This document shows positions 56,882 through 64,000 of a DNA stretch of 64,000 nucleotides, piece after piece. Position numbers and translations under genes: made by a program. Source of the DNA: Daldinia sp. FL1419 (taxonomy: Eukaryota > Ascomycota > Sordariomycetes > Xylariales > Hypoxylaceae); the NCBI GenBank assembly GCA_025201765.1, contig MU623412.1, forward strand, positions 62,001 to 126,000, read 5' to 3'. Each line of letters starts with the position of its first letter. The first letter of the stretch is position 1. The notes under the pieces were generated by a model. It saw only the letters and a list, made by a program, of their open reading frames with translations, was not told the origin of the DNA and did no database searches.

Positions 56882-58359
56882 TAGATGTAGATGAAACGTA
56901 GGTACTCACGGGATCCGTAGTGTGCATCCATGCTAGTGTAAATAACAAGGCAACAACAACCAACTAACAATCACCTAACAATCAACTAACTAACCTAAGA
57001 AATTAAGAGACTTTGTTAGACTTTGTTGGCTTATTAGGCGGGTGTTAGACGGGGCTCGGTGTTATTTTAGATCAACTTTCTTTATACGCAGGTTTTAGTT
57101 TATTTCATATTGACACCGTTAAGGTAGATCTTGCCGGCCGAAACCTTAGGTATCTTTTTTTATCTATCCCGTTGGATCTTTTCAACCTTATTATGCGATT
57201 ATAGCCTTCGGCCTGTTTTATAACAACCCCCTAATTATATGACCTTATGTTTATGACCTAGAACACGACCTAGAACGCCAGGGACTTGCGGGGAGGCTCA
57301 GAAGGGGCGCAGGTCAATATAATTCACGTCATAGCATCTCATTCGGGTAAGTTCAAGATACACGAATTTCCACGTATTTCTATACTCATTTTCTATATAA
57401 CTATTCCGTATGTATAAGGTATGGATAAGATAGCAACATTCATTACACCATGCAAAGGAAACATGGACGTAAGGTGTAACCCGGGGAGTTCGGCTAGCTA
57501 GATGGAATACCTTTGGAGATACCTTGATAAATACCTAAGCCCGACGGTTGGATCTCCAAGTCCGGGATAGTTAATACATAGGTAGCGATAAATAAACTTG
57601 CAGAATAACGAAATCCTGCTTCGAAAAGGCACAATTAATCGTTATGCCACGTTGAAATGCCTGTTCATCACTAAACATGGTCTCCAATACGATCTCAAGC
57701 TTGGAAATTCGATCAGGAAGGTCGGACAAGAACAATTAACATTTTAGTCCTGATAAGCTTAAGCTCAAGCTCGACTACGACATTAACTTATAAATCTGTA
57801 AGATAGGCCGGCATCTTTCTACGACATGGTCACGACATGGTCACAACCACGGGTCTTGTAGGTCTTGGCATCCAAGGGAAACATGTACCGAAGTACCCAC
57901 AAGTAATAGAACCTACCTACATTAGGTACCTAGGTACACTATAGACACTGCCTAGATGGATGGGAGTACCTGAGTATACAGATCCGTACCTACCTATTAG
58001 GTACCTCCTAACAGACCCATAGAATGTTGCTACGTACACTAGGTACTAACTTATGTAGAAGGAGGACTCACCTAAGCTAGCTTATCGGAATCTATATTTT
58101 CCGCTTTCTTTCTTATCTACAGGTACATAGGTACAGGTAAAGAGGTACCCCCACCTTACCTGGAAGCCTTCGACAGGCACCAAAGGCTCTTTAATCCAAT
58201 TGGACCAATTAGATGCATTCCAAAATTTCGGTCCCTGGTCCAGCAGCTTTCGAACGCACGCACACGATGAAGCTGTAAGAAAACGCAATCCACCTTCGCA
58301 AACTTCAATTCCGTCCCTGTCCCTTCCGACCCCGAAGGTTTACCCCTCCTCTCCAAAAA
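56882..58359. other. intergenic region with CCTAGGTACC-type repeats
   Basis: No gene is supported. Repeated TTAGGTACCTAGGTACAC-like and ATTAGGTACCTCC words occur at about 57920-58050. The last 250 bases are the promoter and leader of the uL24m gene. Confidence 0.5.
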
Positions 58360-59658
58360 ATGCAAAAGATCCTCCGCCGAGTGGCCACCGCCGAGCGGGT
58401 GGTCGCCAAGCGGACCAAGGTCAAGGACCTGAAATGGTACAAGAAGGAGAAGAAGGAACAGTACCAAGACCAACGGCAGCAGATCGCGATGGCCCAAGAG
58501 GAATTCAATCGCGCGAAGCAGGCCGTGAGGGACGAGTGGGAGTTGGGTCCCTTGGCCCCGAGACGAGACGTTGCCGAGTGGGCTGGCGCGAAGGGTGCTA
58601 TCCATGAGGCTCGATATGCCGCCTACGGCAAGGTTTCACTCGCCATGCGAAACCGTCGGTGTCAGTGGGCTGGCGGCGCTTACCACCTTAATATAACGAC
58701 GGGGGACAGAGTCGTTCTGATCGACGGCCCGGATAAGGGTCGCATCGGCAAGATAAAGAGTATAGACTACGAGAAAGCAGAGGTCATAGTCAGCGATTTG
58801 AACAAGGTAAGGGAGTTTCAATATAACCCTGCGATGCTCGCTGGTATATATATGTGAGTCTGGTTAGCTGATATGATGTGTACTATACAGGCCAATATCC
58901 GAATTCAAGCAGAAATCCGCGAGGATAACACACCCCCCGTAATGAACATGGAACTTCCCATACCAATCTCCGGCATCCGCCTCGTCCATCCCATCAAAGA
59001 CCCCTCCACGGGCGTAACCCGGGACGTGATCATCAACCAGCTAGTCCACGGCGGCTTCCTACACGACCGCGTCTCTGGCAAGCGCCGCTGGTCGCGCATC
59101 GTCCCAGGCCTGAACATCGCCATCCCGTGGCCCAAGAAGGAAGAAAAGGAAGAAAAGGACTTTTCCTGCGACACCCTCCGCATCGACGTCGAAGACAAGA
59201 CCTTCGTACCAACCCTCCTCCGACCCCCCATGCCCGAAGCCGTCCTCGACGAGCTCCGCAACAAGTACTCCCGCTTCCGCACCCGGCACGACCCAGAGTA
59301 CATCGCGCGCCTCGAAGCCGAAGAGCAGGCCCTCGCCGACCGCCGGAAGCTCATGGACTCCATGCGCACGCCGCTCCAGGAGTACCACCGCGCCCAGCGC
59401 GAGGGCAAGAAGAAGAAGGGCAAGCCCCGTCTTACCCAGGAGATGCTCGAGAAGATCGGCGAGGTCATGGCCAGGAACTTGGAGAGGACGCGCAACGGCC
59501 AGGCTCTGCTGGAAGCTGCGGCCACTGCCGCGGCCAAGGCTGAGGCGGCCAAGGCGACGGAGGGTGCCGAGACGGCCGAGACGGAAGAGGCTGTTATACC
59601 ACCTCCCGCGGAAACGGCGACGGTAGAAGAGACGCAGCCGCCACCGCCGTCGGCGTGA
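58360..59658 (+). CDS. mitochondrial large-subunit ribosomal protein uL24m (Mrpl40 type)
   Basis: Exons 58360-58806 and 58891-59658 give 404 residues. The N-terminus is basic (MQKILRRVATAERVVAKRTK) and suits mitochondrial import. The KOW motif of the L24 family lies at about residues 115-145: ITTGDRVVLIDGPDKGRIGK, then IKSIDYEKAEVIVSDLNK. The intron falls right after this block. The long extension past ~200 residues is characteristic of fungal mitochondrial members: charged and helical, with an Ala/Glu-rich low-complexity C-terminus. uL24 binds 23S-type rRNA early in large-subunit assembly. The gene is more GC-rich in exon 2 than its neighbours. Its 3' end is 233 bp from that of ELP1, which runs toward it. 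Confidence 0.9.
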
Positions 59659-59891
59659 AATGAAATTTAAAAATAAATATAAAAATGGTTGTAGATAATC
59701 ACGCTACTTAGACCTGTAACATAAATGTACATATTGCATTCAAGGGCACACAGCACACGGAATATTTGGTCAACTCCGTATTCTTTCAGACGTGAATCTC
59801 CCTATATGATCGATTCCCTGCTTGCCTGGGTAATCTAGCCGGTACTTTTATCTACCTACCTATTCCCTTGGTTTCCCATCCCCTTTCCCAC

Positions 59892-62800
59892 CTACGAGCC
59901 CAATAACGACAGCCTTTCCAAAGCCGTAATAACAGGCGGTTCCTGCCTCTTCCACTTGGCCTCGAGGTTCTCGTACAGAACGGCATCCGCACCCATAGGC
60001 CTCCACTCCTCGTCTTCCTCTCCTTTCCCTTCTTCGCTAGCCTGTTTGTTCCCAGCACCTGCAAACACCTCTTTAACGGCGACCTTACACGCCTCCGTTA
60101 CCTCCGCGGCCAAGGCCTCGAGAGCACGAGCACGCTCGTGCATACCCCGACGTACGAGCGCAAAGACGAGGCGCTCGGCGTCGGGCTTTGCGCCCTCGAC
60201 ACGCTCGACTAGTCGGCGAACACTGTTGACGAGGTACTCTTCCTCGTACACCGTGCCCTTACGCCCACGAGCACGCTTCTTTTCCTCTCGACGACGGTTC
60301 TTGCTTGTAGCGCGACTGACGCCTGTCCCGGCAGTGCCTACGCTTCCAGCCCCTTTGCCCGTGTACCGCGTGAACAAGCTGGCGCTCGTGCTGATACGCG
60401 AACTAGCCGCCACGGACACGTCATCTGGGATGTCGCCTGCGCCGGCACGCTCGCCTTCGTAAAAGCCTAGCGGGTCCTCGGCTGCCTTGCGGCGGAGCTC
60501 CATGATACGGGGGACTTGCGCGCGAAGCTGAGCCTTGCAGTCCGCAAAAAACTCGGTGCTGCTACCTAGCGAGTCTGCTAGACCAGAGTCGACAGCGCTT
60601 GTCAGGAGCTCGGGGCGCCCGCGCTGTGCTACCAGACGCATGGCATCGGCGAACAGATATCCCTTGCAAAGACATAAGATAGCGCTCTCCAGGGAGTTGA
60701 GGTGGTCAAGATGGATCGCCGCCGCAGATGCGTAATCCTTAGCTTCGTACAGGGCTTCCGCGAGCGTTGCTGCGAGGTCAGAGAAGGCGTCTGGAGTAAG
60801 CGGCGGTGATTGCTGCTGTGCCGTGAAGAGGCACTCACGCCAACATGAAGCACCAGCAGCACGGTAACACCTAGTGGCTCCCGTGTAGTCGTGAAGAGAT
60901 TCGTAAGTGAGACCCGCTTCCCGGAAGCGAGATTTAGACTCGAGATACGTCGCATATAGACCAGTAAGAATAGTAAGGTTGGATTGGTCGTAACGGTAGA
61001 GCTTCAGGGCCGTAGCGAAGAGCGCGTGTTTGACTGTGTAGTCTTGTGCTTCTTTGTGTGCATGACTAGTTTGAAGGTGAGCTAGGGCTTTCTCATGCCG
61101 TCCAAGGTGGTCGTCAATGGCAAATTTTCGCCTCAATTCAGGCAATTGGTGTAAATTTTGATGGAATGGGAGGTACTCCCGAGGATCTCTTTGAGACTGT
61201 TGGGCAACTAGTAGCGCTAAGTCTAGATGGTAGAGGCCTAGAGCTTCGTCATATAATGTGTTGACATCCGCGAGGAAGCAGATGTGTTCAACAGCTTTTT
61301 CCGCAAGCTGTTCGTCTTCTTGTAGTAAAGCGGCAACTACTAATAACCCATCTTCATATGCTGGCGGAACCTTACAGACATTGGCCGTAATGATGTTTTG
61401 TAGGGTATCATGGTCCTTGGTCTTGTGAGATTGGAGATGGGATAGAACCGCGTCGCAGATAGTGTTGACTTTAGAATTGTCTAGGGCATTGCCAGTCGGG
61501 ACTTCACTGGGGGTTATTTCCGGTAGCTCTTGATTTCTCACACCCTTGGTATCTCTATACATGGTTTGCGTGACGTCTTCGTTGCTGTTTCGAGTTAATG
61601 GGATTCGTATACAGGGTATGTAAGGTTACGTACCGTAGAGAGGAGAGGAAGAGATCGATGTACGAGACATCTCCGACTTGGTCGAGAAAGAGGCCAACAT
61701 TGTCAAGGAACTGCTGAGGCCTGTGATCATACAGAATATTCATGTCTACACGCTGAGTACGGCAGTACGAATACGCTTTCCCATAGTCTTTAGCGTCAAT
61801 TAGTTGCCTGATTCCCGCCACAACCATAGCTCTGGGGTAGATCGTTTCTAGATTCCCGCGTGGCATTTGGAGAACCAGACTCATATTAGTAGGCATTGCA
61901 GTTACAAGCCTTGCGCCTCTCTCGATACTTCTGCACCTCTCATCCTTTTCAGGATCGTCTGGCGGTACTTCTAAGTCTATAGTCTAGGGTTAGCTTAGAA
62001 AAGAAAATGCCAATGCCTTAGGGACTCACCCTGCACGTCCACCAAATGAATAAATTTGACTAGATGAGTGGTGGTTGTGACAATTAGATGGGCCGGGGTA
62101 ACAAGGAAAGATGTGCAATTCTTCATTAAGAGACGAGAGTTCGCATAAAGATTTCCATTTCGTGATAATCCAACAACAATGACGTTGCCAGCAAGGTCGA
62201 TGACTTCGCTCCACGGAAGTTGAGATGGAAGGCGAACCGAGTACAAGTCATCCTGTTGGTTGACAACGCCATGGAGTCTACCTAGGCAATCTTGAACGAG
62301 TACCTCGGTAGAGCCCGCTTGTGTAAGACGTACAAAGCCAAACATTGAGCCAGCATATATGCTGGAATTGGACGAGAACTCGCCGGTAGTTCGATCAAAA
62401 GGATGTGACTGAATTACGGGACCCTTTTCGTACCCTAGGCAGTGGACAACACTGTTTTCGGTAACAGCTATTTGCAAAGGTAGACAGGCGTTGCCCAAGT
62501 CACCTTGAGCAAAAGTCACACTACCTACCGGAGATGGGAGTAGAGAACGCTGTCCCTTCACTTTCCACTCATACACGTCTACGCCGAGTTGATGGAGAAC
62601 AGCCATGAATGTGTTGGCTGGAGAGAAGGCTACATCTATAATCGGCGATGGTGCCTGTAGTTCATATAGTGCCATCGGAGGAGGGACATTAGCTGTCCGA
62701 AAAGGGGTGAGCTTAAGCGTCTTCCCGTCAACGACAGCAACAGCTCCATAGTCATATGGCGGCGTCAGGGACCCCTTCGTAACCTCAAAGATGTACTCAG

Positions 62801-64000
62801 CGAGTAATAATCTGTCTAAGACGATTTTAGCGTAGAAATTACAATCCTATATATCCTAACTCACCTAAGACAGCTGACGCAAAGCGCAGTGATTTTTCGG
62901 GGTGCCAAGCAAGAGAAAGAGGGGATTTCTGTGTGAGGGCTTCTTGCTTTAGATACCAATGGTAATTGCCCATAGTCCATAGTTGAATTCGGTCATCGAA
63001 TGTAACTGCGAGGACTGTAGAATCTGAGTTCCATCCAAGCCGTATCCGGTCGTCTGAGAGCGATCCGCCTTCAGGGGCTCTTAAGGAGAATTGGCCGTGT
63101 CTGAGACCATTCCTCTCAAAGAAGATGACGTCTACACGGTCCTCGAAGCGTTGCGTAGACGCAATCAAATTTCCAGTAGGTCTCCAGCTCAAAGCGCTTT
63201 CCATACCATCGACAGGTTCACTTACGCTGTCGAGAACACCCTCCCGAGAGTACACCCGAATGACTCGGCGGATGTTGGTTTCAACCGAATTGATCGCAAC
63301 ATATGCGCCGTCGCCTCTCCAGCTAATGGTCGTACTTCCGTCGTCTTTAGGGCTGAGCACACCTTGGTCTACCTTTTCTGGTATTGTAGGGTCTCGGAGG
63401 GCTTTTGCACCCCTGCCTTGGAACTGTGTCTCTTTCTTACCCCAACCAACAGAGACGTGTTTAGAAGCTCTGAGATCGTCGGCGCTCATAGTCATATCTG
63501 CTATGCAATCGAAACTACGGCTCATGAAAATCACCGTGCTTGCCTTGGTGGTGATAGCTAGTAATTCTTCATCCGGAGACCAGCTTGCAGCCGTGATACC
63601 CTCATCTACAGATCCCATGATCTCGATGTGAACTCCATCTTGAGCATTTAATCCCTCTGATTCCTGAACGGAAACAATGTCACCTCCTTCGAGGACCAGA
63701 CAAGTCGTCAAAGTGTCGCTGAAGTGATGCGAATTTACGACCTTGTCAACAGCCAAATCAGGGTTTGGACTTGGGGCATCCCATGATGCAACATCTTGAC
63801 TTTCACTATATCCATAAACGATGAGTACCTAATTCGACCATCGGGTGTCTCTGTACGGGTGGTTTGAACTTACATGTCTATAGATGAGGGCCCCACGTGT
63901 TCCGATACCCTTACCAGACGAATACGGCCATCTTTTTCACTCGGGCCAAAAGTGCATAAGACCTCATCTTTGGCAGGGTCCCAACATGTCGATGTGATGA
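59892..64000 (-). CDS. ELP1: Elongator complex protein 1 (Elp1/Iki3), N-terminus outside the window
   Basis: Five exons are visible: 64000-63874 (cut by the window end), 63805-62865, 62815-62030, 61976-61634 and 61584-59892. They give 1,295 codons plus stop in one continuous frame. The start of the visible part, TCWDPAKDEVLCTFGPSEKD, lies close to the family N-terminus, so about 30 residues are missing. The first two thirds are WD40-type propellers (for example GITAASWSPDEELLAITTKA; GSTTISWRGDGAYVAI; SPLSLAWHPEKSLRFASAVL). The C-terminal third is TPR-like helices. A basic patch near the end, SKNRRREEKKRARGRKG, fits the tRNA-binding region reported for yeast Elp1. Elongator makes the cm5U modification of wobble uridines in tRNA. 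It is convergent with the uL24m gene. Confidence 0.95.

Overview
The window is nuclear DNA of a filamentous ascomycete (Pezizomycotina, most likely a Sordariomycete). Three things point this way. Most genes are split by short introns (about 47 to 230 nt) with GTAAGT-type donors, CTAAC/CTGAC branch sites and YAG acceptors. The gene set is typical of moulds: a Zn2Cys6 regulator, a MAO-N type amine oxidase, secreted cupredoxin-like and GPI-protease genes. Intergenic DNA is rich in CCTAGGTACC-type words. The genus is not resolved. All exon structures were built by hand from splice signals and reading-frame continuity.

Layout. 1-9,461 is gene-poor; the only gene supported there is a two-exon, 114-residue Cys-rich protein gene (3040-3452). 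9,462-15,663 holds three genes on the minus strand: a secreted App1/DUF2183 protein, a Zn2Cys6 transcription factor and a flavin amine oxidase. 16,748-19,146 (minus) is PCF11, the mRNA 3'-end processing factor. After a 3.3 kb gap come a four-helix membrane protein (minus), a SERF/4F5 protein (plus) and a secreted cupredoxin-like protein (minus). 30,134-36,040 holds a divergent pair, SMN (minus) and a NOP15/NIFK-type RRM protein (plus), followed by the Rud3 golgin (plus). 36,630-41,146 holds an uncharacterised membrane protein, GET1 (minus) and a PTAR1/Ecm9-type protein (plus). 43,715-48,523 (plus) holds a GPI-type aspartyl protease and an Avt-type vacuolar amino acid transporter. 50,929-51,164 is a two-exon gene for a 29-residue, five-cysteine micropeptide. 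52,786-53,844 (minus) is RHO1. A 4.5 kb gap after it contains an ORF interrupted by one stop codon and a 389 bp non-autonomous Tc1/mariner-type element. The right end has a mitochondrial ribosomal protein uL24m gene (plus), convergent with ELP1 (minus), whose extreme N-terminus lies outside the window.

Most genes are conserved housekeeping functions in RNA processing and RNP assembly (PCF11, SMN, NOP15, ELP1), membrane traffic and insertion (RUD3, GET1), cell-wall and polarity control (RHO1, GPI protease), and translation (uL24m). They are not an operon. The closest to a functional grouping is the head-to-head SMN/NOP15 pair. No biosynthetic cluster, tRNA, rRNA or CRISPR array was recognised. 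The most unusual items are the micropeptide gene, the nested-inverted-repeat transposon, the secreted App1 protein with an altered DxDxT motif, and the stop-interrupted small ORF.
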